Source: Ridgeia piscesae
Taxonomy: Eukaryota > Annelida > Polychaeta > Sabellida > Siboglinidae
Length of the DNA: 64,000 bases
Reading direction: 5' to 3'
NCBI GenBank assembly: GCA_025642075.2
Contig: JAODUO010000045.1
Span: 483,501 to 547,500, forward strand
Shown: piece after piece, positions 42,830 through 58,109 of the stretch
How the letters are laid out: the number at the start of each line of letters is the position of its first letter
Numbering within the stretch: the stretch's first letter is position 1
Made by a program: the position numbers and the translations under genes
The notes under the pieces: generated by a model
Told to the model about the DNA's origin: nothing
The model's database searches: none
The model's input: only the letters and a program-made list of their open reading frames with translations

Positions 42830-44640
42830 ATAGTGGCGTAGTGAGACAATAGGGTAAGAACAGAAATATCTCCCCGAATAAAGAGAACAAAATACAAGGC
42901 CTAATAGGTGTGGTTAGTTATGGTGTCTTATCGTTGTAGCATACATAAGGCATACACTCAATGTTTGGTTTGGGACCGTGGAGACCCAAATGCAGGAGAC
43001 GACCAGGCATCATAGAAAAAATTTCCCTCATCCCTACGTGGTACAGACGGACTTCTCGACGCGTCGCGTCGCGTCGTATTGTTAGAATAGGGCGTGCAAG
43101 TCTCGCGCGCGAAAACGAGGCTGGGGGCAGGAGGTCCATTTACTCCATGTTAACATATAGGACTTAGTTTTGTTTTGGTCGTAATAATCGAACTGTCCGG
43201 AAATAGCGTATTTCAGTTATATTGTCCGAAGGATTATTACAAGCAGAAGCAGTGGAACACTTTGCCGGTGACAATGTTCTCGGAAATCATGAATTTTAAT
43301 CGATTATTATGGTGGTTGCCATGGCAATAGCGGCAAGTACTTGTGTTTGGCGATCTTGACTAATAATGAACAGTGCCAGTTTTCGCGCAGTACAACCTGT
43401 TTGGGCCAAACGTATACATGTGTTATGATTATGTGCATTTAGACAACTTGTCGGATATAAGTGCTTATCGAAACCACAACGTACAGCAATGTAAAACGCA
43501 AATCCCGTAAAAGGCACATACAGTTTAGCATCGTGTCGATTATATGCACTACGTAAATCGCTATGTGCCTATGATAGTGTGATAAACTCAATATTAAATC
43601 GGACATTTAAGATAAGAAACGTATAACATAAGATATTTATGAACTGATTTTCCTAGTATTCATCAGTCGGAAGCTACAACTGTCATCCATCGTTAGAATA
43701 TTATTCTTGTGTCCTGTCCCCAATTAGTCTCGCTTAGTCCCTAATAAGCTCCAGTCGCGCGGAGTCACGCCATGTATCGTGACCCACTTGCAGGCCCTAT
43801 TGGCCGGTCTACTGATTTGTCCTTCATCAATCCGCATCTGCCTCTTGTTGTATAGTCGTAGACTGGACGTTCTATTCTTGGGCACGTAACGCAATATTCC
43901 CCCTCCGTACTGACCCCATAGACAGTTAGCCATGACCTATTCAGTTCAGCCACAGTGTCACTGTCCATTAGAAATCAAATACTCACGAAGAGATATTCTA
44001 ATTACTCAATCATTTGCAGAAGACTTTTCCAAGTGTTCGTTTCAATAACTTTAATACAGACAGCATAATACAGAAGTCAATACAATTGTCTAACTGGCCT
44101 GGCTCCGTGGGCGCCATACGTGAAGTCACATGGTGCGTGCGTGCTCCCCTCCTCTCTCCTCGATCGCGCACTACTCTTTTTTTAAATACTGGCTACTTCG
44201 CTCTCTTGCTATGCGTCTGGCCAATCTATTGGTCAGCGTCAGGTCTAGTGCACCTCTGCACTAACTAATAAGGAGCTGGTATCTCTTACCTACGACTATC
44301 CACGTAGTTATGCTCCTACTCATCCAAGAACTATGCCTTGTCTATCCTTAGCGAACTCGGACAACTGGTTGTAACTGGTTGAAGGACACCAAGCTATGCT
44401 TCTAGCTTGACTACTGCATTTCTACAATATACTGTTAATTCTGACTTCACATGTAATAATTATAATATTTCATGAAGAGTAATTACAAGGAATTTATGCA
44501 ACCACAATTCCTAACAGTATGATATAACGATATGACACCATAACTAATCACACCTATTATAGGCCCTGCATTTTGTTCTCTTTACTCAGGGCGACATTTC
44601 TACTCTTACCCGGGGACATGTTGCGTCATTACGCCACTAT
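42830..44640. mobile_element. 1.8-kb element with ~110-bp inverted terminal repeats
   Basis: Left arm 42830-42936 starts ATAGTGGCGTAGTGA and right arm 44526-44640 ends TCATTACGCCACTAT. They are reverse complements at roughly 80 percent, including ACAAAATACAAGGCC / GGCCCTGCATTTTGT and GGTGTGGTTAGTTATGGTGT. The interior has only short frames and no recognised transposase. No target duplication is seen. Class unknown, likely a non-autonomous DNA transposon. Confidence 0.72.
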
Positions 44641-45091
44641 AGTTACACAACATTGACTTACCTGTTTACCTTATGTAAAGTGATATGTGCACAATACGCT
44701 CCGTGTGAATACCGAAGAAAACACGACCAGCACGTACATTCAAATTATGCAGCAGTGCGTTCGGTTCAGCGTTGGACGTATTTCATTTTTACTGACCATG
44801 GACGCCAATAAATAAGCTAAAACTGCTCGCCGTTACATTTTTGTGGTCGCTTAGAAGAATGCCGAGTCAGCGTTATGAATCACCGCCTGGGTACACGCGG
44901 CGAAACGTCGTTGTATTACGTCGGAAAATATCAGAAAAAAATAATTTATTTCTGTTTCCTCTGGTGAATTGCCAAACTCGAAGTTGAGGAAGAAAATGCG
45001 AGCAGTATTAGTTCATAATTGTGCGAGCTCTTTATACGAAAAAATATTATATAGATAAATACGTTTCTAATGTAATGTGGCTGTGGATCAA

Positions 45092-45122
45092 AATGTGCGT
45101 GCGTGCGTGCGTGCTTGCTTGC

Positions 45123-45162
<40 letters not shown>

Positions 45163-45165
45163 ATG
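45092..45165. repeat. (GCGT)n microsatellite
   Basis: Tetranucleotide GCGT with a short GCTT block. Confidence 0.96.
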
Positions 45166-45594
45166 TGTGCTTGTGTGTATGTGTTCGCGCGTGCGTTATT
45201 AGCATACGTGCGCCGAATTATTTGTCTTGAACGTGAAAACCACTCGAGCGTGTCGAGCATCACATGACCTTGTAGCGAGCTTGGCGTGCACAACATCGTT
45301 AATGTGGAGGGTTTAGATTGCGAATGTTTTATTTCAAGGGAAACAAAAGTCAACGCTTCGGTGATATGTGCCTAATAGAGTTAATAAAAAGTAACAATTT
45401 CCAACAGCAATCATATTTTAACGTCAGCGTTTACCAGAAAACAATTTAGAACACACATTCACCGACAATCCATGGACTACGTCATTTTAGAAAAAGAATG
45501 ACGGTGTCGACTTTGTCGGCGTGAACCGTGCATACTACTTATCGACAACTCCATTAGGTGGCGCTGTGTGTACTCGTGGCGATCTTTTACTTTC

Positions 45595-46060
45595 TGACCT
45601 AACCATGAAAACGACTACCAACAGGCGCCAAACCTCTCCTCACATATCTTACATACATACACATACACTATATGTTACCCAAAAAATCGCTTGCATTCTT
45701 CTAACGAAGAAAATTCACAAAACGAATCAACATCTTCGGCGGCGGCCACGCGCTGCTCCGTGTTTACAGTAAAATCGCTATATATAAGTTACCTTTACAC
45801 AAAATACCGTTAGACAGCACGTTTGTGCGGGCGAATATTTATAAACTTTACTTACTACATTCGTGCGCGGTATTTTGTTTAAAGCGTGTAGCCGCCGCCG
45901 AAGATGTCAAGTTGCCGTCGATATGTGCGTCTTTGTTTTGTGAATTTTCTTCGTTAGAGGAATGCAAGTGATTTTTTTAAAATGTATTGTATGTATATGT
46001 ATGTGCGACAGGTGAAGAGAAGTTTGGCAGCTCTTGGTGGTTGTTTTCATTGTTAGGTCA
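45595..46060. mobile_element. 466-bp foldback element
   Basis: Arms pair from TGACCTAACCATGAAAACGA (45595) against TTTTCATTGTTAGGTCA (ending 46060), through ACGAAGAAAATTCACAAAAC / GTTTTGTGAATTTTCTTCGT, to GGCGGCGGC / GCCGCCGCC near 45745 and 45893. An inner pair (ACAAAATACCG / CGGTATTTTGT) extends the palindrome. No coding capacity. A single-ended relative lies at 25512. Confidence 0.85.
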
Positions 46061-47134
46061 ATCCAACCCGATCGTCTGACATCCGCACTGTGGCTGTGAC
46101 TGTCAATTCCAACGAATCCACTGGGCTACTTTTTTAAGTTCTGGTCGATTCAAAATAACAAAATAGACAGCTTACTGATACTGTCTTTCCCTGTATAATT
46201 GCTACAACCGTATGAGGAACGGTGTGTCATTTTTACCGAACCGGTGGCTATCCTTTGTTATGACAGCTGAACGCAGCAGAAGACCCGGTGACGTATTATT
46301 TTTCCAAAATGCAAATAGAAGCTGGATTTTGATTGGTTGCATCGATCAAGATAGTCCCGCTCATGGTGTCGGCGGTTTTATTAGATTTCTTTCCAGTTTA
46401 AGAGAATTTTCTGAGTAAACAACTGACGTGAAAATGTTCATTGTAGATGCAAATGGTTGGTTTCCGTTAACTCTTTTATGTGCATGACACCAAACCGTTG
46501 CATTTTATGCCCTTTAAGAATTGCGTGATCGAAATTTTTAAATTACGAATAATATTTTGGGCATAAATTATTATACGTAGTTTATTTATTTGTGAGATAC
46601 TGCGCATGTTGTCCTGCGTAAGAATAAAACGTGACTTTTACGCAATGTGTTTACCGTCCCTTGCCATGGATCTTAGACGTCAAGATCGCAAGAGACCGTC
46701 AAAACGTCAGAGGCAAAACCTGTCTCTACCGGATGCTCCGAAATGAACCGGCGTCCACGAAAGACTCGGCGGCATGTGCAAAACATCGACTTCATCCGTC
46801 ACATTTATGATCCCGCAAAATTACTTTTTTGAATCTATGCGTCGCGATTTGTAATGTTATTGTTTTGTTTGTTTGTTTTTATACAGAAAACCCACACACA
46901 AATGGCATTAGACAGAAAATAGACACATTTACGTAAGCGGCCATATTTACAAATGGCGCTTCCGTTGACTTTATTGTCGGCACATATAATCGCGCTCAGT
47001 ACACTGCGTAACTGACCGTCACGGCCTGGTCGTTTGGGTAACATTGCGCGGTCAAGAATGTGGGTGAATTCCCAACAAAGCTTTCTACATTAATAGCAAC
47101 AATTGCCAGTCACTGCTGCGTCATCGTGGGTCAT
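46061..47134. other. intergenic, nothing recognised
   Basis: No gene or repeat element could be supported. Confidence 0.4.
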
Positions 47135-47477
47135 ATTCTGTACATAAAGGTAAACTCTTATATAGCGCGGTATCCAATCCTCAGGAATGCTTCAAAGCTA
47201 TCTACATTTTACTTCCCTGGCAGACCTTTTCAATCAGACACCATCTCGGCTTCTCTGGGAAGCATCCAGCCATATGCTACAATTAATGCGCGAAGGCTGC
47301 TCGTACACATATCCACCACTGTCTATAGCCAGGTACTCATTTATACAGCTCAGTGAACTGGAGTAATTTAGAGTGAAAAAACTTGCCCAAGGTTTTAACA
47401 CCGCAGCACAGGATTCGAACCCGGGTCCTCTTAATCGAGAGTCCGAAGCTCTATCCCTGAGCCATTGCGCTCTACGA
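47135..47477 (-). mobile_element. tRNA-derived SINE
   Basis: The minus strand begins GAGCGCAATGGCTCAGGGAT (A box) and has a perfect B box GGTTCGAATCC at about 47419. The body continues CCTTGGGCAAG, then CTGGATGCTTCCCAGAGAAG, and ends GATTGGATACCGCGCTATAT. A relative of its body is present at 59.39-59.57 kb. Confidence 0.88.
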
Positions 47478-47776
47478 ATACAGAATCACGTTGTCGATAA
47501 TTACAGCTTCTACGGGGGCGTGGTGAAAGGCCGGAGAACGAATTAATTTGTTCTTAAATAAATAGAAACGGCCGATGGAATAAGGACAAGGAATGCATTA
47601 TCTGTGACTGTGTGAAATTAAGTATCCTTTTAAGCGTGCTCACGATGCTAACGCAATCAGCAGGTAATTTGTCATATAAATATTAATTCATAAATATTGC
47701 TCTGCAATATTTGGACAGATAGACGTAGTCAGAGAGACGTCGCGAGAGAGAGAGGCGGGCAGGCGGGGTGAGTGAG

Positions 47777-47777
<1 letters not shown>

Positions 47778-47858
<81 letters not shown>
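47778..47858. repeat. (TA)n microsatellite
   Basis: About 80 bp of uninterrupted TA repeat. Confidence 0.97.
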
Positions 47859-47862
<4 letters not shown>

Positions 47863-49308
47863 ATAATAATTTCTCTTCAATTCCACATATGCACAACATA
47901 TTCTACATAAAACAATACCAAAACATTCTATGGAATACTCAACAAACTCGTTTGCTAATGGCTAAGGTCTCTTTGACCGCCTCACGGCATGCAGCTGATA
48001 ATTCAGATAATATGATCCAGGGCAGCCGTTCGGTCTAACAGAGTTACATACTTTCATCCAAGTTCAGCCGTTGTATGCCAACGTATTTAGTTCAGATCTA
48101 CCAGACAAAGGCCTGTAATAGCCACGCCCCAGAAGCTGACAAAGTCGAACGTAATACGTAACGATACTGGACAATGTCTTTCAAGACTAGTTAACATCGT
48201 TTTGACGTGACGTCTTGTCATCTTTACACAAAACAGTCTCGGGTGTGTGTCGTTGCTGGTGCAAAAAGCATCACTTGTAATATGAGGGTGTATAAAGTAA
48301 ACGTACGTTCTTGCCCTTTCAAGCATAAGACCAATCAGATGTGATCAGGAGGCGCGTCAGTTAATTACGTGGTGTGTGAATATTGAACATAATTTGCATT
48401 GACGGCAAAAAATCCATGGAAATTAAATAAGTATTCTAAAGTCGTTGTAACCCAATTTTAACAAGACACACTTTGTGTGATACTGATATGTAGGTTACAA
48501 CTTGTGTTTCAAAATACGGTGTCATCTGACAGGTTTGACTGGTAATTTGGTTACCACAGTTTCCAAGACAAATCTACTCACGTTTCAGTGCGTGTGCCTG
48601 TCACGAGGTCGCCGTGCTGCAGACAATCAACTACCTCTGTAGCACCGAATTCTCTAGCAGTGCAGCTGATATTTCGACGTTTTTTGTGCGAAAACAAATA
48701 TATGGCGAAGTTGATTAAATGATAACGCATAATGTGTTTTTGCTACACATGACACAGAATGTTCGTATTACGGCGATATTGTAAGTAGGGCGTATGCCTA
48801 TTTGAAGGTGGTTATGTTATAGTACAGCCATAACTCTATATTTGGAGAACGAAATTGCAGTCGGTGTTCATTATCGTATCACAATCACGGCGTATTGTTG
48901 ATGAAAAGGAACAAGAAATTATGATAAACATTGTCAACAATCCGAGCTATGGCGATTTAGACAGGATACATTGAACAAGCAAACAGCAGGTCCCTGTCTC
49001 TATTCAAGGGAGTAACTATCCGACGGGTAAGATCTTCAATTTTGTGTAATATCTAAGATTGATTCACTCCCGTCTTTCTAGGTGTTTTTGGTCCCCTTTC
49101 CATGAAACAGTGGGAAGTGCTTTACTCCCATTTAAAGATACTCGATGCGTGTCGAAGTCGTCCATTTTATGTCGCAAATGGGGGTAACCTATAACTGTTT
49201 AACACCTTTAACCCCTGCCATCTATCACTCGACTAAACATTAACCCGAATCGATTTTGTAAAGGTTCACTGGGGCACGCCCATTGGTACTGAGCGTCAAT
49301 TAGTGCAG
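47859..49308. other. intergenic, nothing recognised
   Basis: No gene or mobile element identified. Confidence 0.4.
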
Positions 49309-49640
49309 ATGTCGCAAACCCTCAACCGTTCGTTGTTCGGTGATAAAATAATGCTGTCATAAATCGAACGACGACAGATGTTGTACGTGTATAGATTTGG
49401 TGTCCATCATATGGTTCGATTGGCCCCACCTATCTATCTATCTACCCTGTTAAATTCAATCAGCCAACGGAAATAGCAAAACGAAATGTCGCAAACGCAG
49501 AACCCCTTTTGGTTGGTGATCAAATATGCTGTCATCGATTGAACACGAATGTCCAGCTTGTGTACATGCTAGTGTCCATCAAATAGTTCGATCTGCCCCA
49601 TCTAGCGTGTTGGACTTAATACGTCGGTGGACATAGCCTA
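49309..49640. repeat. diverged ~175-bp tandem duplication
   Basis: Two direct copies beginning ATGTCGCAAAC (49309 and 49485). Shared blocks include GGTGAT.AAAT, ATGCTGTCAT, AGTGTCCATCA/GGTGTCCATCA, GGTTCGATTGGCCCCA/AGTTCGATCTGCCCCA and GGACATAGC/GGAAATAGC. Confidence 0.8.
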
Positions 49641-50948
49641 TCATCGACCAGGAATCGAATTAGGAAGTAATTGATGCGTTGGCTGTAAAGCACGTTCGTT
49701 CCTAAGGGAATCTCCCAGGGATAAGAACACAAATTTCTTTATCTATGCAGGATTGGCAGTAGTGTCGATGACCTTTCTTGTCGGAGCACGGTTACCATGC
49801 ATGTTTGGTTACAGAACATAAATTTAGAACCTAGACAAAATATTATATCTGAAAAATAAGTGTACAGTCTATGTGAATTGAATGCAACTGTTCGGGCATA
49901 TTAGCTGCTTTAGTAACCAAAATATCACTTTATTGAAGACGTTGCTACAAAATATTATGGAGCGACGTAGCCAAAACACCACTTCTAAGCAACGCTGTCA
50001 CAAAGTGGTGTGTTTGCTGGGTATTGGAAGTGAAACGGTGCATAATTAGAAGTGTGTAAATGGCGGATTGATGTGTTTCTGTGTGGTGTCGTTGTGTCCG
50101 ATAGAGTGCTATATCTAAGGAGGAGCCGTATAGCTATTGTAGGGTAAATATATTTATACATTATAGATATCTAGCAACTGCGGAGTATCATTCAATGGGA
50201 AGCCGATATAATTGACTGATCTACAAATGCATGAGTTTACGCCACGTCTTCAATGATGCATGTAGAGCATTAATCCGACGTATGGACAACGTCTGCGGTT
50301 GCAGCATGTACATACGCCTTGCACTGCTTCCAAACGTCACTGCGTCGTTTGCAACCGTCGAATTTACACTGGTCTTATATAAGCACATAAACAAACCATA
50401 CTGCGTGCTTGGTAAGGTCTCATGCACCGATACGCCAAATAACGGACACTGTATCTCCCAGTAGTGCATCCGGGTGGTCCTGATTATATCTTCATGAGTC
50501 AGGTATTAAGTATTATCATACCTGGAACAGAATGAGGCCTTGCACCAGGTAGATAATGCAGATGGCTATCTTTGCTTAGGACATTTGAAGAATGGCCTTG
50601 TCAGTGCCGTGTTTATGGTCGACCACAACATTTAGCCGGCATGGCGACCTTGTAGGTATTTATAGTCAGTCTTTCGTGAAAACGGACATAAATACTGGAA
50701 TATACTGGATTCACGTTACCTTTTATAATCAGTTAATAGCATGAGGCTAATAAGAAACGGCAACAATATGAAATCACACGATAACATTGACAAAAACAAT
50801 CCAACCACGAAAACACAATACAAAATATAGTTTATATATAGTTTATATATAGCCAGCATAAGATCGGTTGATCCACTTCGTTCAATACGAGTAAAACATG
50901 TCTAAGCTTGCGAGGTACATACATGCATTCACATGTGTCCTAAAGATA

Positions 50949-51470
<522 letters not shown>

Positions 51471-52150
51471 ATCTGCGCTTGTCGAAGTCTTCTGCGGTAA
51501 AAGAGACGAGTGATTGCGATTCCTTCCAACAGGAATTCTCAATCACCTACTCGAGATAATCGTTGTGTTTGCAACGAGTGGTTAAGTACCGTCAGCCGCG
51601 TGGCTGGCAGCGACGACCTCTGCCCGACCCAGGTGCCGTGTTAGGACGAACGACTCACGCGCTCGTTCTGCAGTTACGATTGCGTGGCGGACACCGAACT
51701 ATTGAGTTACGACCGACGTCGCTTGCTGTTCTGTCTAGTGACAGAAATCTGACGTTGCATGGCACGGGACTCGATACAAAACAACATTGCATCGCAATCC
51801 ACCCGATGGTTGGGGGGGGGGCAGTCTAGGGTAGAACAAGATTCCAACTGCTCCAGTTGGATCTCGCCAAAACACGGCGCGACCCCGTTATCACGTTGCC
51901 CCTCGGTTCATCGCCACAGAAGACGGGGTGGATGACTGGGGGAGGCTGTTGAAAGCATGCTCGCACATGTAGCACCGCAAATTCTTATTCTTTTAAGCCA
52001 AGCAGACTTCCACGTCACACGCAACAGAGCACATAAAAATATCTATGGAAAACACCTAGGAGTCTCAGGCCGTCTGTATATGTTCACCTGTGCGGGTATA
52101 ACCGTCATGTGCCGCAACTTCCGGTTATGTTAGTTGTCGCAGTGTTATTG
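51471..52150. other. intergenic, GC-richer patch, nothing recognised
   Basis: 51560-51940 is richer in CG dinucleotides than its surroundings, and an 88-codon frame (51563-51829) is present but matches no family I recognise. Confidence 0.3.
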
Positions 52151-52631
52151 CACCACCGCTGTCACGTTTACATTTTTCCGATCGTTAAAAACGTTCCGGT
52201 TGAGGTTTCTGCGCATGCGCAATAAATGTAAAATCATCAATGTGCAGCGAAACAACAAAGCATTTTCTGTATAAATGCCACGAGCTGTTCGTTAACTTAC
52301 CTGTGATGATTACTGTGAAGAGTTTCTAAAAATGTCGTTCAATGCAATTTTTTTTTTATAAATCACTGTCACGGATTATGACGCACTAGAGTCACGTGAT
52401 TTACGCTTGCTATCAAAATATACCTCAAAACTTGTTTGCCTCGTGTTAATTTGCGACAAATGACTTTGCTGAGAGGTTATATACATCCTAACGAACAACC
52501 CGTAATATTTATACCATAAATGCTTTGTCTTTTCGCTGCACATTGATGATTTTACATATATCGCGCATGCGCAGAAACGTCAACCGGAACGTTTCTAATG
52601 CCGGAAAAATGTAAGCGCTACAGCGGCACCA
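52151..52631 (+). mobile_element. MITE copy 2 with 5-bp target duplication
   Basis: Element 52156-52626 (471 bp), flanked by the exact direct repeat CACCA at 52151-52155 and 52627-52631. Termini are CCGCTGT and ACAGCGG. Arms of about 135 bp pair, including TTACATTTTTCC, GTTTCTGCGCATGCGC and TGTAAAATCATCAATGTGCA. It is about 90 percent identical to copy 1 at 22435-22902. No coding capacity. Confidence 0.92.
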
Positions 52632-53146
52632 GTACCTCGGCCAACACAACGGCTGGAGGGTAATATAATGAGTTACTGTAGTCGTAAGCTGAGAATAAGA
52701 ATGTGTACCTGCTGTACCATAGGTCACACAATACACATCAAGCAGTGTTATAGAGCAGGTTTCAACAAAGCCAAATTGTTGCACGATCAAAATAACGCAG
52801 AGGCAAGACCGAATTGGGTCGCCGTGCTACGATGTTGTTGGAATGTTGACTGATTTATACAGCGCAACATGAGTTCGGGTATATTATATACGGTGTAGTC
52901 TACATGCAGAAGTACCTAACTGATAGGACCGAGTATGTTGTTACGATAAAATATTATGGTGTAATCAGCATACACAAATAGCTAAATGATAGGATATACT
53001 ATTATATACTTATAATATAGTGTAATCAACATACTTAAGTAGCTAAATGTTAGCATCGAGTATTTTCTTACGTTAATGGTTTATAGGCTATTTCGATGAG
53101 CTAATGTATATACCAATTGTATATGGGTTTTTACATGAAATAAATG

Positions 53147-53229
53147 TATTCGTATTCGTATTCGTATTCGTATTCGTATTCGTATTCGTATTCGTATTCG
53201 TATTCGTATTCGTATTCGTATTCGTATTC
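53147..53229. repeat. (ATTCGT)n hexanucleotide microsatellite
   Basis: About 14 perfect copies. On the minus strand it would read as Asn-Thr. Confidence 0.98.
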
Positions 53230-53560
53230 AAATGACTGGAGTTCCTAAGACTAAGCTGAATATTGGCAAATGTGCTTTCTCTGTGACTGCGCCAACAATT
53301 TGGAATTAACTCCCTATTGCGATTAAATCTTCTGAAACTATAGACACCTTTCGTAAGAAATAACTGAAAACATGTTTGTTTGAAATTGCTTTTCCGCCAT
53401 AGAATTTCGGCGGTTCCATGCACCAATGATGACTTTTGTCTGGCCTGTCCCCGTGTACGACTAGTTAAATGATTTTGTTTGTTGCGCCTCTGAGCTTAAT
53501 TATTTTTAAGGATTTAGGCGCTATAGAAGTTGTACAACTATTGTTATTATTACTTCATTT
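53230..53560 (+). mobile_element. LINE ORF2 end and 3' tail
   Basis: Encodes NIGKCAFSVTAPTIWN, a stop, then LPIAIKSSETIDTFRKK, matching the 9.8-kb remnant. The 3' region has GCGCCTCTGAGCTTA, GGATTTAGGCGCTATAGAAG and a TTATTATTA tail, as at 3300-3360. Confidence 0.82.
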
Positions 53561-55258
53561 TCACTAGAAACCTCGGAGAACTTAAGTATTGAGGGACTGA
53601 AATTCTACGTTTCGGCGCAACGATTTTGAAAGCGTTTTACTACCGACACATATTGAATGAATGCACCACAAAAAAATCGGTTCACTGTGCATATTACTGA
53701 TGGTGAAGACTGTTCTCATGCATAGGTGACCGTGACAACGCAAACATTAGACTGCAATCTAGACAATAAGTAAATCGTATCAGTTGCTTGCACGCTTGAA
53801 CCGATGAAAATGCTCATTCGGACATTTGAAATTCAACAAGGAGATTGTGCACTTTGACCTTTGCCGTTTCAACTGTGCAACTGTAAGATATTGTATCCAT
53901 TCGAAATACTGTGTTTGATTCAGTGATTGTGATCATACGCATCCATGCACTCTCCGCAATAGCTTATATCAACATAGCCAACTCGGTCAATTTATGCCTT
54001 GCGAATTCCTGGGTTGTGTGTTGCTAACGACAATTTGTACGAATCCTTCGACAATGCAAGCGAGCAATTCATCAACTAATCATAGATCATACAATTAATA
54101 GAAGATCGCGATTCTTGAGGTTAAGTTAGTTTGCCAGTTGAGTTGCATTTGCTGAATTGATAAAAGGAAAGAACCACCACATAAAATGCGTTGTGACACG
54201 TAAGCGACAGCCACAGAATGTCTTCCTGACACAGGCGTGAGCAGTTGAAGAGTGCAGTACTTTTTAAGCACCGGTTGGGTCAGGGTGACACCGACATTGT
54301 GCAAGTCATTCTTGGTGGAATAAATCAACATGTACCGAGACAATATTAACAATTATCGAAGACAGGTGCATCGCCATAAATCAAGCAGAATGAGCGCTAT
54401 TACATACCTGTCAAATACCGAGAACATCTACATACGATCACTCATCGGTAACCATGGCGACACGCTAATGATACATACCCATACACATGTGATTAGAGTT
54501 GGTATGGGGTGTAGCCATTACAAACGTTGATCATCATCAAATTAACATTTGCGTGTTTGCAATATATACCTATGCTTTCACTAAAGTCATAATTAAGACA
54601 AAGTTGGTTAATGGCAGAGTGAGACTGTGTATGTGTGTGCGTATATGCGTGTCTTTGTGTGCATGCAAGCGTGCGGCGTGCGTCTATATGCGTTTATCGA
54701 TTAACTTAGCTATGCTACAAACAGAGGAGACCCCACATAAACGGACGGAATACGCACATATTGCAAAAAGTACTATTTCTGTGAAAACAAAAACATATGT
54801 CTGTCGAACACAAACTAGGTCGTTGGTTCGCCTACTTAGTTCTGTTGCTTCATAACTTAAAAATTACCCACGACCGTGTCTTCGCTACCTGCAGGGCGAG
54901 ATGACCCGCGCGCGTCGTTGAGTCAGGATCGGTCGGGCTGTGATTTGGTCCAGCAATCAGAGTCGTCGTTCGTGTGCGATAACACGTTTACAAACACACG
55001 CTACAACACATCGCAACTATTTATGGAGAGTAAAGTATAACCGTTGCAGCGGCACGGACAGTGTTTCATCTGTTTTTATCAATTATATTAAATACATCTA
55101 TTCATCATTTTGTGTGAATTGCGAGAGATCTCGAACGGCCAGGGATGAATAGACGACATTGCGCAAAACGCATTCGAACCGAGACAAGCTAACTCCGTGT
55201 TTGGGTCAATATGCCATAGAGGCGGACGTCTCGAAACAAGCCGTGAATTTAAGTAATC
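53561..55258. other. intergenic, nothing recognised
   Basis: No gene or element identified. Confidence 0.4.
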
Positions 55259-55268
55259 ATTTTTCACA

Positions 55269-55313
<45 letters not shown>

Positions 55314-55375
55314 TATATATATATATATATATGTCTGTGAAAAAGATATTAAAATATATTAATATATATATATAT

Positions 55376-55429
<54 letters not shown>

Positions 55430-55432
55430 ACA
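55259..55432. repeat. palindromic (TA)n block
   Basis: TTTTTCACAGACA then (TA)n, closed by TGTCTGTGAAAAA at about 55345, so the first half is a long perfect hairpin. A second TA block follows to 55432. Confidence 0.9.
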
Positions 55433-56392
55433 TCACGGATTTTGTCATTCGGAGAGATCTGGGAAGTTTGTTTCAAGTAGAATGTTAACATTCCGGAGTT
55501 ATCAAATGCAAAACATATGGACAGTTGGAAGAACACCGTCAATCCTTGGAAACTATCGTGGGCCACCACCCACGAGGAACCGGGGGTAGGGCACAATGAC
55601 CCGAACAATGGGTTAGCCTAATCGCTAGCTGTTGTGTGGGGTTATGCTAACACGTCCTATGTCATAATTTGTATGCAGTCGCACGACTACAAATATAGAC
55701 ATCATCAATACGCAACTGTGGTACGTCAGGGCAGAGTAAAGAAACGATAAGCCATACAGTGCCTAGGTCGGCATACATTAAGTCACACAGCTTATACAAA
55801 TTGTTGTTAAGCTAACATTTACACATGGAGGCGTATGCCCCAAACTCCTAAGCGATTATCCCTTTCGGATTCACAAGGGGCATCGAATTAAACTAACCGA
55901 ATGCGGTGTGTTAGCCCTATTGAAAGCTGGATTCAATGGAACTATTTTTAGAAAGTGGAGCCACCGCAATTATATATTATATTGAATACTTATTATAATG
56001 TGCAACATGAAGTAGTCATCGTGTCGATTATAGTCAATGCAACTTTCATGCAGTAAACGTCACACAAAATTGTATTATTTATGAGCGTCGCCAAGACCAG
56101 GATTTATACCACTTACACTATTTAAATTGGGGGCACGTTGACCCACGCTGGTGGTTGAACTAGTCCACGCATTGCTATTTTGTTTACAAAATAAATAGCA
56201 GTTGCATTCTTTTGTGGCAGTCGAACGCTTCCAACTACAATTCCCAGCGAATGTCGCAGACGTGAACTATTTACAGACACGGTTAGAAAAGACTATAGCG
56301 TCTGTTGCAAAAGAGGTCTCGGTTGTCTTATATAAATAAAGTTTAACTATTAAAAAGACATGTACTAGTAAAAGGAAACGTGGCAAAGGCAT
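55433..56392. other. intergenic, nothing recognised
   Basis: No feature could be supported. Confidence 0.4.
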
Positions 56393-57722
<1,330 letters not shown>

Positions 57723-58109
57723 TGTGTCTATACCACTCCCCCCCTCGTATTTATCACCATAAATTACTAACTCAACATATCATCTTGGGAGGCTCCATTA
57801 ACCATCACGTGACCTATGGCATCCTTGTGGCCCTATCCGGACACCCCTAGGTAACCCTATAATACCCTTCCATGAATGTACACAGCATGCATGCTATGGC
57901 GCCAGTCCCTACAGTCTGATCGCGTGCCGTGTGAAGCCGTACGTCGGACTAAACTAATCAGAATCCTAACTCGATCACGACACTTGTCGCCTCTGTCCTC
58001 CTTCGACTACTGCTAATCGATCACGCCCTAATTGCTCATCCCTGCGGCAGACTCTGTGAAGACTTAACCCACGTGACGGCTGAAAGTAGAGTTATACATG
58101 TCATATCCT

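Noticed and set aside
47402..47477. Genuine tRNA gene on the minus strand
   Set aside because: A and B boxes are good but the ends do not pair as an acceptor stem, and a SINE body follows directly.
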